Source of the DNA: Comamonas serinivorans | Lineage (GTDB): Bacteria > Pseudomonadota > Gammaproteobacteria > Burkholderiales > Burkholderiaceae_C | Assembly (NCBI RefSeq): GCF_002158865.1 | Contig: NZ_CP021455.1 | Span: 2,232,001-2,296,000 of the forward strand | Length of the DNA stretch: 64,000 nt | Direction of reading: 5' to 3' | In this document: piece by piece, positions 17,420-26,650 of the stretch | Numbering within the stretch: position 1 is the stretch's first letter | Layout: every line of letters starts with the position of its first letter | Program-made: the position numbers and the translations under genes | The notes under the pieces: model-generated | What the model was told of the DNA's origin: nothing | Seen by the model: the letters and a program-made list of their open reading frames with translations, nothing else | The model's database searches: none

Positions 17420-18172
17420 TCAGTCGGCAGACTGGAGCGCCTGCCAGTATAGGGCGTGGAATTGCCAGCTCGGTGCCGGGTGTGTCATGGCCTTGCGCAC
17501 GAGTTGTGCAAATGCCGCACGCGGCATTTCGCGGGCGCCCATGAAGGCCAGGTGGGGCGTGTTCTGCTGGCAATCGACGTGGGTGATGCCCTGCGACCGG
17601 CAAAACGCCACGAGGGCGGCCAGCGCGATCTTGGAGCCATCGGTCTGGCGCGTGAACATGGACTCGCCAAAGAAGGCCCGCCCCAGGTTCACGCCGTACA
17701 GGCCGCCGGCCAGTTCGCCGTCGACCCAGGCCTCGACGCTGTGCACGTCGCCCGCCGCATGCCAGGCCTCGTAGGCCTGGACCATGGGCGGCACGATCCA
17801 GGTGCCGTCCTGCCCTTCACGCGACTGGTGCGCGCAGGCGCGGATGACCGCCGCAAAGTCGTGGTCCATGCGGATGACCAGACGCCCCATGCGGACCAGC
17901 TGGGCGATCTTCTTGCGCAGCGAGCGGTGCAGGCGGAACTGGCCCACGTCCAGCACCATGCGCGGGTCGGGGCTCCACCACAGCACGGGCTGCCCCTCGC
18001 TGAACCAGGGAAAGGTGCACTGCGCATAGGCCTGGCGCAGGCGCGCCACGCTGAGGTCGTCGCCCGCGGCCAGCAGACCGGGGGCTTCCGACCCGCGGGG
18101 CCAGGCCTGCTCCATGGGGGGCAGCGGGGTGTTCACGTCGATCCAGGGCAGGGCGAAAGAAACGTGTCGCAT
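17420..18172 (-). CDS. aat: Leucyl/phenylalanyl-tRNA-protein transferase
   Basis: 250 residues. The family hallmarks are WSPDPRMVLDVGQFRLHRSLRK, HDFAAVIRACA, GTWIVPPMVQAYEAWH and GGLYGVNLGRAFFGESMF. Aat moves Leu or Phe from tRNA to proteins with N-terminal Arg or Lys, marking them for ClpS-ClpAP. ATG 18172 gives the usual short N-terminal domain. The gene is divergent from the decarboxylase (167 bp between starts) and leads the aat-bpt pair. Confidence 0.95.
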   Translation of the reverse strand: MRHVSFALPWIDVNTPLPPMEQAWPRGSEAPGLLAAGDDLSVARLRQAYAQCTFPWFSEGQPVLWWSPDPRMVLDVGQFRLHRSLRKKIAQLVRMGRLVIRMDHDFAAVIRACAHQSREGQDGTWIVPPMVQAYEAWHAAGDVHSVEAWVDGELAGGLYGVNLGRAFFGESMFTRQTDGSKIALAALVAFCRSQGITHVDCQQNTPHLAFMGAREMPRAAFAQLVRKAMTHPAPSWQFHALYWQALQSAD

Positions 18173-18338
18173 GGGAACGGATTGTGCTGGGCGGCGGCAG
18201 GGGATGGCCCCATTCCAGCCGGTGGGTGGCGTGTTGCGGCAGCGTCATCAAAACGCATGCGGGGTTTGCGTACACTTGCGCGCTATTTTCTGGCGCATTG
18301 CATCGCCTTTCGTTTGCCGGCACTTCAGGAGTGGCCCC

Positions 18339-20621
18339 ATGAAATTCCGTTTTCCCATCGTCATCATCGATGAGGACTTTCGTTCGGAAAACACGTCCGG
18401 TCTGGGCATCCGTGCCTTGGCCGAAGCGATTCAGACCGAGGGCTTCGAGGTGCTGGGCGCCACCAGCTACGGCGACCTGAGTCAGTTCGCGCAGCAGCAA
18501 AGCCGCGCCAGCGCCTTCATCTTGTCGATCGACGACGAGGAAATCACCGGCGGGCCGGACCTGGACCCGGCCATTGTGAACCTGCGCAACTTCATCGAGG
18601 AAGTGCGTCGCAAGAACGCCGACGTGCCGATCTACGTGTATGGCGAGACGCGCACCAGCCAGCACCTGCCCAACGACGTGTTGCGCGAGCTGCATGGCTT
18701 CATCCACATGTTCGAGGACACGCCCGAATTCGTGGCGCGCCACATCATCCGCGAGGCCAAGAGCTACCTCGAAGGCATCCAGCCGCCGTTCTTCAAGGCC
18801 TTGCTGGACTACGCCGAAGATGGCTCGTACAGCTGGCACTGCCCGGGCCACAGCGGGGGCGTGGCCTTCCTGAAGAGCCCGATCGGCCAGATGTACCACC
18901 AGTTCTACGGTGAAAACATGCTGCGCGCCGACGTGTGCAACGCCGTGGAAGAGCTGGGCCAGCTGCTGGACCACAACGGCGCCATCGGGGCCAGCGAACG
19001 TCAGGCGGCGCGCATCTTCAATTCGGACTACTGCTTCTTCGTCACCAACGGCACGTCGACGTCCAACAAGATCGTGTGGCACCACACGGTGGCGCCCGGC
19101 GACGTGGTGGTGGTGGACCGCAACTGCCACAAGTCCAACCTGCACGCCATCATCATGACGGGCGCGATTCCGGTGTTCCTCAAGCCCACGCGCAACCATT
19201 TCGGCATCATCGGCCCGATCCCGCAATCGGAGTTCGAGCCCGAGGCCATCAGGGCCAAGATCCGCGCCAACCCATTGCTCAAGGGCGTGGATGCCGACAC
19301 CGTCAAGCCGCGCATCCTGACCCTGACTCAGTCGACTTACGACGGCGTGCTCTACAACACGCAGACCATCAAGAGCCTGGTCGACGGCTACGTCGACAAC
19401 CTGCATTTCGACGAGGCGTGGCTGCCCCATGCAGCCTTCCACCCGTTCTACGGCGCCTACCACGCCATGGGCAAGAAGCGCCCACGTCCCAAGGAGACCA
19501 TGGTCTATTCGACCCAGTCCATCCACAAGCTGCTGGCCGGCATCTCGCAGGCCTCGCACGTGCTGGTGCAGGACTCGATGACCACCAAGCTGGACCAGCC
19601 GCTGTTCAACGAGGCGTACCTCATGCACACCTCGACCAGCCCGCAGTACTCCATCATCGCGAGCTGCGACGTGGCGGCGGCCATGATGGAGCCGCCCGGC
19701 GGCACGGCCATGGTCGAAGAGAGCATCAGCGAAGCGCTGGACTTCCGCCGTGCCATGCGCAAGGTCGAGGCCGACTACGGCGCGGACGACTGGTGGTTCA
19801 AGGTCTGGGGGCCGGACTACCTGGTGCAGGAGGGCATTGGCCGTTCGGACGATTGGATCTTCCACGAAGATCCCAGCGTGGGGCGCGACGACAGCCGCTG
19901 GCACGGCTTTGGCGAGCTGGCCGACAGCTTCAACATGCTGGACCCGATCAAGGCCACCGTGGTCACGCCGGGCCTGAAGCTCGACGGCACCTTCGATGCG
20001 GAAGGCATTCCCGCCTCCATCGTGACCAAGTTCCTGGCCGAGCACGGGGTGGTGGTCGAGAAGACCGGCCTGTATTCGTTCTTCATCATGTTCACCATCG
20101 GCATCACCAAGGGCCGCTGGAACACGCTGGTGACTGCCTTGCAGCAGTTCAAGGACGACTACGACCGCAACCAGCCGCTGGCGCGCATCATGCCGGAGTT
20201 CTGCCAGCACCACCCGGTCTACGAGCGCATGGGGCTGCGCGACCTCTGCCAGCACGTGCACGAGATGTACGCCAGCCACGACATCGCACGCCTGACCACC
20301 GACATGTACCTGTCGGAGCTGGCGCCGGCCATGACGCCGGCCGAGGCCTATGCCCACATCGCACGCCGCCGCACCGAGCGCGTGCCGATCGACGAGCTGG
20401 AAGGCCGTGTGACGGTGGGCCTGCTGACCCCGTATCCGCCCGGCATCCCGCTGCTGATTCCGGGCGAGGTGTTCAACCGCAAGATCGTGGATTACCTGCG
20501 GTTCTCGCGCGACTTCGCGCTGCGGTGCCCGGGCTTCGAAACCGACATCCACGGCCTGGTCGAGGAGATCGGCGAAGACGGCAAGCCGCACTTTTTCGCA
20601 GATTGCGTGAAGGGAGATTGA
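18339..20621 (+). CDS. Orn/Lys/Arg decarboxylase (PLP fold type I)
   Basis: 760 residues, the size of the inducible basic amino acid decarboxylases. An N-terminal response-regulator-like wing (about 1-130) precedes the PLP domain: WHCPGHSGGVAFLKSP, NGTSTSNKIVWHH, DRNCHKSNLHAI, LHFDEAW and the Schiff-base lysine K397 in STQSIHKLL. The C-terminal domain has LTPYPPGIPLLIPGE. The enzyme decarboxylates lysine, arginine or ornithine; sequence reading alone does not decide which, and length is closest to AdiA-type arginine decarboxylases. ATG 18339 has an AGGAG site 7 bases upstream. No antiporter gene is linked, so a role in acid resistance cannot be claimed. Confidence 0.9.
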   Translation: MKFRFPIVIIDEDFRSENTSGLGIRALAEAIQTEGFEVLGATSYGDLSQFAQQQSRASAFILSIDDEEITGGPDLDPAIVNLRNFIEEVRRKNADVPIYVYGETRTSQHLPNDVLRELHGFIHMFEDTPEFVARHIIREAKSYLEGIQPPFFKALLDYAEDGSYSWHCPGHSGGVAFLKSPIGQMYHQFYGENMLRADVCNAVEELGQLLDHNGAIGASERQAARIFNSDYCFFVTNGTSTSNKIVWHHTVAPGDVVVVDRNCHKSNLHAIIMTGAIPVFLKPTRNHFGIIGPIPQSEFEPEAIRAKIRANPLLKGVDADTVKPRILTLTQSTYDGVLYNTQTIKSLVDGYVDNLHFDEAWLPHAAFHPFYGAYHAMGKKRPRPKETMVYSTQSIHKLLAGISQASHVLVQDSMTTKLDQPLFNEAYLMHTSTSPQYSIIASCDVAAAMMEPPGGTAMVEESISEALDFRRAMRKVEADYGADDWWFKVWGPDYLVQEGIGRSDDWIFHEDPSVGRDDSRWHGFGELADSFNMLDPIKATVVTPGLKLDGTFDAEGIPASIVTKFLAEHGVVVEKTGLYSFFIMFTIGITKGRWNTLVTALQQFKDDYDRNQPLARIMPEFCQHHPVYERMGLRDLCQHVHEMYASHDIARLTTDMYLSELAPAMTPAEAYAHIARRRTERVPIDELEGRVTVGLLTPYPPGIPLLIPGEVFNRKIVDYLRFSRDFALRCPGFETDIHGLVEEIGEDGKPHFFADCVKGD

Positions 20622-20658
20622 CCGGCGGCAATTGGCACGGGCAGACGGGGGTGGCAAG

Positions 20659-20910
20659 ATGAATTCCCCCTCAACCCCGAGCAAGGATGTCGACGTGTTC
20701 CCTGAATACCGTGAGCTCATCAGCCGCCTGAAGGCCGAAAACCCGCGCTTTGCCAGCCAGTTTGAGAAACACAACGTGTTGGATCAGAAGATCATCAACA
20801 TGGAAAAAGGCGTCGAGCCGACCAGCCACGACGCCATCGAGCGCCTCAAGCGTGAGAAACTGGCCATCAAGGATGAGCTCTATGCCATGCTCAAAAGCGC
20901 CAGCGCCTGA
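20659..20910 (+). CDS. YdcH/DUF465 family small coiled-coil protein
   Basis: 83 residues. The sequence FPEYRELISRLKAENPRFASQF, then DQKIINMEKG and RLKREKLAIKDELYAML match the DUF465/YdcH family of short helical-hairpin proteins with no fixed function. ATG 20659 is preferred over an upstream TTG at 20632 because a G-rich ribosome site sits just before it. It follows the decarboxylase by 37 bp and is closed by a good terminator, so both may share a transcript. Confidence 0.85.
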   Translation: MNSPSTPSKDVDVFPEYRELISRLKAENPRFASQFEKHNVLDQKIINMEKGVEPTSHDAIERLKREKLAIKDELYAMLKSASA

Positions 20911-20945
20911 CCCGAAGCCAGGCTGCTGCAGCCTGTGAGCCAGCC

Positions 20946-20971
20946 ATCGGCCCTTTTGGGGCCGATTTTTT
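20946..20971 (+). terminator. Rho-independent terminator after the ydcH-like gene
   Basis: An 8-bp perfect stem (20946-20953 with 20959-20966), 5-base loop and six Ts. Confidence 0.9.
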
Positions 20972-20978
20972 GGGGTGA

Positions 20979-21024
20979 GTATGCATTGATCGCCGTTTTC
21001 CATTCAACGGCATGCGGTCGATAC
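20979..21024. repeat. 46-bp bipartite palindrome, copy 5 of 18
   Basis: GTAT/ATAC with cores TCGCCGTT and AACGGCAT. It begins 7 bp after the T-run of the terminator, in the convergent gap with the ligase gene, so it is separate from, and additional to, the terminator. Confidence 0.85.
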
Positions 21025-21157
21025 TCCTGTGAAACTCACGCACCCTGGATCAGGCTAGGCGGTATGCAGCCGGCGCATGGCGGCGAGGGCGCGCTCGGCC
21101 ATGGTCAGGCCTTGTGTCCGCTGGATGCCGGGGCCGGCATGTTCAGTGCCCCCGCCG

Positions 21158-22183
21158 TCAGCGCGGCAGCTCGCGCAGGTCGGTGCGAACCCGCACAAAA
21201 CGGGTGAAGCGGGGCAGGCCTTTGGCCGTCACGCCCTGATGGGCGTAGCTGACGATGCTGCCCAGTGCCGGCGGGGCGCTGCGTTCGGCATCGGTGAAGC
21301 CGGTGCCGATGCGAAATTCCTGGCCGGCTGCATTGCGCACGACCAGGGCCCCCAGGCGCCCCGTGTGCTTGCCCTGGCCCGGCACGTGGCCGATGACCAC
21401 GGCCTCGGCGTCGTCCAGCGGCTTGAACTTGATCAAGGCTGGGCTGCGTCCCACCACGTGCAGCGCCTGGTCGTCGTGCAGCATCAGGCCTTCGGCCCCG
21501 TGGTCGTGCACCTGCCGCAGTTTGGCCTGCAGGCTGGTGAAGCTGGCCTCGCGCCACTGGGGCACGGGCGCCCAGGTCGGGGTGGTCGGGCCTGCAGCGG
21601 CGGGGCGGCCGGCCAGCGCTTGCAGCTGGGCCAGCCGGGCCTGGAACGGGCCCGCCTGTTCGGGCAGGTCGAACACCATGAACCGCAGGCCGCGCCAGGC
21701 ATCGTCGCCAGGCTGCAGGCTTTGGACGGTGGCGCTGCTGACCTCGAAGCGGCCGCGGCCGGCCCACAGCTCGCCGTCCATGGCGACGCGCGGCCAGCCG
21801 GCCGTGAACCAGTCGGGTGCGGCGATGCGGTGACCCTGGCGCGTGCGCAGGGTGTGGCCGTCCCACCAGGCGCGCACGCCGTCGTACTTCTCGCTGACCC
21901 AGTAGCGGGTGACGGGCAGCGGCAAGGCGTCCCGCGTGGTGGCCGTGGCCTGGGCCAGCATCATGGGCGGCGCCTGGCCGGGCGGCAGCGGGCGCGCCGG
22001 CTGCAGGGTCGCGCGTGGGATGGTCGAGCGCGCCGTGTCGCGATTCGGTTGTGCTTGCGCGGTGGCTTCGGCCGCCAAGCCGAGCAGGCTCAGGCACGCG
22101 GCAAGCACCCCGGCGCAGAGCTTGAGGCCACCTGTGGCCATGGCTGCGGCCGGCGGGGATGGCGATGGCGGGTGTGAACGCAT
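21158..22183 (-). CDS. Secreted minimal ATP-dependent DNA ligase (Lig E type)
   Basis: 341 residues. A signal peptide (about residues 18-45, LCAGVLAACLSLLGLAAEATAQA) is followed by the ligase core: adenylation motif I SEKYDGVRAWWDG with the nucleophilic Lys, VAMDGELWAGRGR (motif III), GAEGLMLH (motif IV) and LIKFKPLDDAEAVVIGH (motif V), then an OB domain. No extra DNA-binding domain is present, as in Lig E proteins of Gram-negatives such as Neisseria, which are exported and have been linked to extracellular DNA or uptake. ATG 22183 is chosen because it puts the signal peptide at the N-terminus; a start at 22348 adds an unlikely leader. Confidence 0.88.
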   Translation of the reverse strand: MRSHPPSPSPPAAAMATGGLKLCAGVLAACLSLLGLAAEATAQAQPNRDTARSTIPRATLQPARPLPPGQAPPMMLAQATATTRDALPLPVTRYWVSEKYDGVRAWWDGHTLRTRQGHRIAAPDWFTAGWPRVAMDGELWAGRGRFEVSSATVQSLQPGDDAWRGLRFMVFDLPEQAGPFQARLAQLQALAGRPAAAGPTTPTWAPVPQWREASFTSLQAKLRQVHDHGAEGLMLHDDQALHVVGRSPALIKFKPLDDAEAVVIGHVPGQGKHTGRLGALVVRNAAGQEFRIGTGFTDAERSAPPALGSIVSYAHQGVTAKGLPRFTRFVRVRTDLRELPR

Positions 22184-22781
22184 GCGTGAGACTCCGACAG
22201 GTTTGCGGGCAGCGCAGGGTGCCAAGTCGGCGTGTACCCCGGAGTCGTGCCCTGCATCCCTTGGCTTGCGCCGATGATGGCCAGCGGCGAGCTGGCCCGG
22301 CAAGCGGGCAAGCCCCAAGGCGTCGTGCTTGTCAGGGCTCGGGGGCACCCGGTCGCCCCATTGCGCTGACAGCGAATGGTGTTTCGGCCAGCGCTGCCCT
22401 GGCGACCGAGTCCTGGCAGCCTTGCCCCGTCACGATGCCGAGGGCGATCACCTGCAGCAGTCAGGCGCCTGCACTGCGCAAGGCCTGCGGCCCATCAACG
22501 AACCGGCTGGCCGTTTGCTTGCTTCGGTGGCCAGTCTCTCGTGGATAAGAGGTTCGCAATTGCACCGCTGCTGGATCTGTGCTGCGTGTCTGGTCGTTGC
22601 GCTTCGGCGTTGCCTGTGAATCGATCTGCCAATCGGCGCGCCAATCGGCACGTCAACAGCTTGCCAACCGCCGCGCTCGGCGGCCCGAACGAAGTCGAAC
22701 ATTCGCCTCGGTGACTGATGACCCCGCAGGGCGCGGCCAAAGCGTGCAACCATGGCGGGCTTTCATCCGGATGAACCCTTC
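22184..22781. other. 598-bp gap without a recognised gene
   Basis: This is the divergent region between the ligase and the enoyl-CoA hydratase homologue. Open frames are present but carry no motif I know, and no palindrome copy is found. A short tandem CCAATCGGC pair occurs near 22630-22655. Confidence 0.5.
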
Positions 22782-23567
22782 ATGACCCAGACCCCCAACC
22801 CTGTGCGACAGCACCCCTTGCCACCCCAGGTCGAGGTGGCCGCCAATGGCGTGGCCACGGTGACCATCACGGCCGGTGGTCCCCTCAACCTGTATTCCAC
22901 GCCGGTGATCGCGGGCGCGCGCGAGGCCCTGCACCAGCTGGCCAAGGACAACGGCGTGCGTGTGCTGGTGCTGCGCGGCCAGGGCGAACGGGCCTTTTGC
23001 GCCGGTGCCCACATTTCGGAGATGGGCACGCTGAACGTGAACTCGGCCAGCGTCTTCATCGATGGCCTGCGCACGCTGATCGATGCGGCACGCCTGTTTC
23101 CGGCCCCCGTCATCGCCCGCGTGCCCGGCTACTGCTTTGGCGGCGGGCTCGAGCTGGTGGCGGCGTGCGACATCCGCATCGGCGCCCAGAACGCCGTGTT
23201 CGCCATGCCCGAGGTGGAGATCGGCATCCCGTCCATCATCCAGGCTGCGCTGCTGCCGCGCCTGATCGGTCAGGCCCGCGCAAGCTGGCTGCTGCTGACC
23301 GGTGAGCGCATCGACGCGGCCACGGCGCTGCAGTGGGGCCTGATCGACGAGCTGGCGGAAGTGGCCCGCCTGGACGAGGTGGTGGCCGCCCGCGCCAACC
23401 GCATGGCCACGTTTGGCCCGCAGGCCTTGCGCCAGCAAAAGCGGCTCTTGCGCGAATGGCAGACCCAGCCGGTGGAACAAGCCATCGTCAACGGCGTGCG
23501 CGAGTTTGCCGCGGCCTTCCTGACCGGCGAGCCTCAGCAGCACATGGCGCGTTTCGTCAGAAAGTGA
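22782..23567 (+). CDS. Enoyl-CoA hydratase/isomerase family protein
   Basis: 261 residues. The crotonase fold is clear: RGQGERAFCAGAHISEM forms the first oxyanion-hole segment, and PGYCFGGGLELVAACDIRIG the second, with MPEVEIGIPSIIQAALLPRLIG after it. Members hydrate or isomerise acyl-CoA esters; the catalytic Glu pair of classical hydratases is not obvious, so isomerase, hydrolase or lyase activity is possible. ATG 22782 (MTQTPNP) is preferred; an in-frame ATG at 22752 is possible and neither has a strong ribosome site. Confidence 0.82.
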   Translation: MTQTPNPVRQHPLPPQVEVAANGVATVTITAGGPLNLYSTPVIAGAREALHQLAKDNGVRVLVLRGQGERAFCAGAHISEMGTLNVNSASVFIDGLRTLIDAARLFPAPVIARVPGYCFGGGLELVAACDIRIGAQNAVFAMPEVEIGIPSIIQAALLPRLIGQARASWLLLTGERIDAATALQWGLIDELAEVARLDEVVAARANRMATFGPQALRQQKRLLREWQTQPVEQAIVNGVREFAAAFLTGEPQQHMARFVRK

Positions 23568-23974
23568 ATTGGATAAGCAGTATCAGGCTGTTGTCGTTGA
23601 TGATGGATCGACAGGCCATGGATACTGGCAAGAGGGTTGGCGTGCTGAGCGACACTGTTCAAGCCGCTATGGGGCTTGCCCTGTGCGCTGGATGACGCGG
23701 TTCGGGTGTCGCGTCGCGAACGGGGTGCAAGCTCGCGCTGTGCACCAGCGCGCCTGGGTTCCGAGCCTTGCGCATGCCGCCCTGCCTGCTGCTGGGCCCG
23801 ACTCACCCGCGACAGACTGGGTGCGGGCGCACAAGGACCGATGCGGCCTGAGACGCTGCGCGCACTGAGCCCATCGCCCATCGCCCTGAGCCCACACGCC
23901 GCCGTCCACGCAGGCTGTCGCCGCGCTGGCGGCTGGGCAAGCTGTAGCAGGCGGCGATGCCGCCTGACGGGGCC
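23568..23974. other. 407-bp convergent gap with palindromic repeat copy 6
   Basis: The palindrome at 23580-23625 is the only structured element seen between the converging enoyl-CoA hydratase-like and ThDP-enzyme genes. Confidence 0.55.
23580..23625. repeat. 46-bp bipartite palindrome, copy 6 of 18
   Basis: CAGTAT and ATACTG ends with cores TTGTCGTT and ATCGACAG. It begins 12 bp after the preceding stop codon. Confidence 0.85.
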
Positions 23975-25546
23975 TCAGATGCGCGCTTCGATGAGGAAGG
24001 GGCCGTTCTCGGCCAGACCCGCCTTGAGCGCGTCGACAAACGCTTCTACCGTGTCCACGCGGCGCGAGGGCACGCCCATGGCCTGGGCCAGCTGCGACCA
24101 GTTCAGCGAGGGCTGGTCCAGGTCCAGCATGCGGCGGGCGTTGTCGCCCGGCTCTTGCGTGCCCACGGCCTGCATCTCGCCGTGCAGGATGGCGTAGGTG
24201 TCGTTGGCATAGACGATGGTCAGCACCTTGAGCTTCTCGCGCGCCTGCGTCCACAGCCCCTGGCAGGTGTACATGCCGCTGCCGTCCGCCTGCATGGACA
24301 CGACCTGGCGCGTGGGACAGGCCACGCTGGCGCCCACGGCCGTGGGGATGCCTTGGCCGATGGCGCCGCCCGTGGTGGACAGCCAGTCGTGCGGCGCCGC
24401 GCCCATGTTGAGCTGGGCGATTTCGCGGCCCGAGGTCACCGATTCGTCGACCACGATGGCGCCTTCGGGCAAGGCCTTGAGCACCAGGCGGTTGACGGCG
24501 GCCGAGGTCAGCTTGCCGTTGCTGGGCGCGCTCAGGTCGATGCTGGGGGCGGCTCCCACGCTGGCGCCGTGGGCCGGCACGCCCAGGGCTTCGGCCAAGG
24601 CCTGCAGCGCATGCAGCGCGTCTTCGTCGTTGCGCGACAGGCGGCGGACTTCGCAGCTGGCGGGGGCGATTTCGCTGGCCTTGCCTGGGTAGGCGAAGAA
24701 GGCCACGGGCGCATTCACGCCGACCAGGATGAGCTCGGCGCAATCGGCCAGGGCCTTGGTGCCCAGGTCGACCACGTAGGGCAGGCGGGCGATGTCGACC
24801 GCGCCCTGGCCGCGTTGCATGCGGCGGAAGGCCGTGGGCGTCATCAACTGCACGCCGGTGGCCTGGGCGATGCGACCGGCGACCTGCGCGGCCTCGCCTT
24901 CGATGGCTTGCGGGCCCATGAACAGGACCACGCGCTTGCCGGCCTTGCGCGCTGCAGCCATGTGGCGGGCGACGGTCTTGACGTGGTCGCTGTCGGTCAA
25001 GGCGGCGGCCAGCGGTGCGACCTTGCGGGCCTGGGTTCCCTCGGGCAGGTCGGTCCAGGCGCAGTCGGCCGGCAGGATCAGCGTGCTGATCTGCCCGGGC
25101 TGGCGGCGGGCCTGGGCGATGGCTTCGCCGGCGTCTTCACCCACGCCTTCGGGCGAGCCGATGCGGCGCACCCAATGCGACATGGGCCGGGCAATGGATT
25201 CGATGTCCGAGGTCAGCGGCGCGTCGTGCTGCAGGTGGTGGCGGGCGTGGTCGCCCACCACGTTGACCATGGGCGTGCGCGCCCGCTTGGCGTTGTGCAG
25301 GTTGGCCAGCGCGTTGCCCAGGCCGGGGCCCAGGTGCAGCAGCGTGGCGGCGGGCTTTTTGGCCATGCGCGCATAGCCGTCGGCAGCGCCCGACACCACG
25401 CCTTCGAACAAGCCCAGCACGCAGCGCATCTGGGGCTTGCGATCGAGCGCGGCCACAAAGTGCATTTCGGACGTGCCGGGGTTGGCGAAACACACGTCCA
25501 CGTCATTGGCCAGCAAGGTGTCACACAGCAGGTCGGCGCCGTTCAT
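23975..25546 (-). CDS. ThDP-dependent enzyme annotated in the acetolactate synthase large-subunit family
   Basis: 523 residues with the three-domain ThDP layout. The N-terminal Pyr domain has NPGTSEMHFVAALD and the cofactor-activating Glu in GLFEGVVSGAADGYAR; a central dehydrogenase-like domain follows; the C-terminal PP domain has STTGGAIGQGIPTAVGAS and a diphosphate motif ADGSGMYTCQGLWTQ...VYAND. The acidic GDG of classic members is ADG here. Relatives include acetolactate synthase, benzoylformate and oxo-acid decarboxylases; no ilvN-type small subunit is linked, so true acetolactate synthesis is doubtful. ATG 25546 has CGAGGAG about 12 bases upstream; the 29-codon extension to 25633 has no homology. 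Confidence 0.8.
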   Translation of the reverse strand: MNGADLLCDTLLANDVDVCFANPGTSEMHFVAALDRKPQMRCVLGLFEGVVSGAADGYARMAKKPAATLLHLGPGLGNALANLHNAKRARTPMVNVVGDHARHHLQHDAPLTSDIESIARPMSHWVRRIGSPEGVGEDAGEAIAQARRQPGQISTLILPADCAWTDLPEGTQARKVAPLAAALTDSDHVKTVARHMAAARKAGKRVVLFMGPQAIEGEAAQVAGRIAQATGVQLMTPTAFRRMQRGQGAVDIARLPYVVDLGTKALADCAELILVGVNAPVAFFAYPGKASEIAPASCEVRRLSRNDEDALHALQALAEALGVPAHGASVGAAPSIDLSAPSNGKLTSAAVNRLVLKALPEGAIVVDESVTSGREIAQLNMGAAPHDWLSTTGGAIGQGIPTAVGASVACPTRQVVSMQADGSGMYTCQGLWTQAREKLKVLTIVYANDTYAILHGEMQAVGTQEPGDNARRMLDLDQPSLNWSQLAQAMGVPSRRVDTVEAFVDALKAGLAENGPFLIEARI

Positions 25547-25754
25547 GTCGGGGGTACTCCTCGGAGAAAAGGTGGAAGGGATGCGAAGGGACGGAATCCG
25601 TGGGCGTGTGCGCACGGGTGAGAAGGTGGGCAATGTCCGGGTCGTTGGAGCCGGTCAGCGGCGCCGTGATCGTGCGGCCAAGGGCAGCGGTTCATTGTGC
25701 GTCCATCGCCTGTGCGGCATGTCCCGCATGGGGCAGCGGCCGTGTCGGGCAGGT

Positions 25755-26002
25755 GGCGCGGTAGAGGCGGCTGAGGGTGGCCAGCTCGTGCGCCGTGCCC
25801 AGTCGAATCGCGCCATGGCGCTTGCCGAGGCCAGGGCCTCGCGCAGCGCGGGGCTGTGCGCCGGGGTGCACCGGGTGATGCCCGCCACCAAGTTCTGCAG
25901 TGCCGTATTGGGGCGCTGCGGCACTGCGGTCGGGTACATGTCGGGCATGGCCTGGGAAAACAGGCTGCGGATGGCATCGGGGCGAACGCATGCGACGGTC
26001 AT
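25755..26002 (-). pseudogene. Frameshifted 5' remnant of a DUF1338 / HglS-YdcJ-like gene
   Basis: On the minus strand, one frame reads IRSLFSQAMPDMYPTAVPQ, the next frame continues PQYGTAELGG, the first frame resumes with PALREALASASAMARFD, and the other frame gives IRLGTAHELATLSRLY. Together these follow in order the N-terminal ~70 residues of YdcJ/HglS (2-oxoadipate dioxygenase/decarboxylase, DUF1338), as I recall that family. At least two or three frameshifts are needed and the rest of the gene, including its metal-binding region, is missing. It reads as a decayed and truncated copy. The start at 26002 is only the nearest ATG. Confidence 0.6.
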
Positions 26003-26301
26003 GGCGATGGGAGAGATGGTGCTGCTCGCCTGCGGCCGCGGGCGGATGGCGGTGCGGGGCAGCCGGATTGTCGAAGCGGTCCGGTCCGGGCGCAAACGAC
26101 ATTTCGGACCCATGTCATGCGCATGGGGAATGACCTGGACAACGGACTCATGCGCCACCGTTGAATGGTGGGCAGCAAGTCGATCGGCTTTCTTGGCCTG
26201 TTTCCGCACTCGCATGAGCCCGGACTGCCCGCGTGACCGTCGCCCAAGCCTGCTGTGAGTGTTCGAGGAGGTGGAGTGCTTGAATGACAACTGAAGTAGG
26301 A

Positions 26302-26347
26302 GTATGCATCCATTGTCGTTTTGTGAATAACGGCAATGGCTGGATAC
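26302..26347. repeat. 46-bp bipartite palindrome, copy 7 of 18
   Basis: One of the best copies: nearly 15 consecutive paired positions on each side (cores TTGTCGTT and AACGGCAA) within GTAT/ATAC. It lies 12 bp after the stop of the small membrane protein gene read leftward. Confidence 0.9.
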
Positions 26348-26359
26348 TCATTCAGGATG

Positions 26360-26650
26360 TCATGGCTGTCTGTGAGCGCTCGGGGTGGGCGCTGCGGCGT
26401 CGGTCGATGGCGGTTCGGGCGGTGGGCCATCGCCTGCAGGAGTGTCTGCTGCTGCTTGCTCGTCAGCCTGCCTGCGCAACCGCCGCTTGCGCGCCGGCGT
26501 GCCGAGGATGTACAGCACGATGGCCAGCGGACATACCCCCCAACCGATGAACGTCATCAGGGCACCGAGCACGGTGCCGTTGGGCGCCATGGCCTCGGCA
26601 ATGGCAGCCATGGCCACCACGTAAATCCAACCTATCGCAACCACGTACAT
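26360..26650 (-). CDS. Small two-span membrane protein divergent from phaC
   Basis: 96 residues. Two hydrophobic helices (about residues 1-17 and 24-50: MYVVAIGWIYVVAMAAIAEAM and ALMTFIGWGVCPLAIVLYIL) are followed by an Arg-rich junction TPARKRRLRRQ and a Pro/Ala-rich cytoplasmic tail. I do not recognise a named family. It starts 89 bp from phaC in the opposite direction, so both may share control signals. ATG 26650 is the first that begins right at the hydrophobic segment; longer starts run into phaC. Confidence 0.65.
   Translation of the reverse strand: MYVVAIGWIYVVAMAAIAEAMAPNGTVLGALMTFIGWGVCPLAIVLYILGTPARKRRLRRQADEQAAADTPAGDGPPPEPPSTDAAAPTPSAHRQP

Noticed and set aside
17817..20774. A 985-codon open frame opposite the decarboxylase gene
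   Set aside because: Antisense shadow of a well-conserved PLP enzyme; no recognisable domain.
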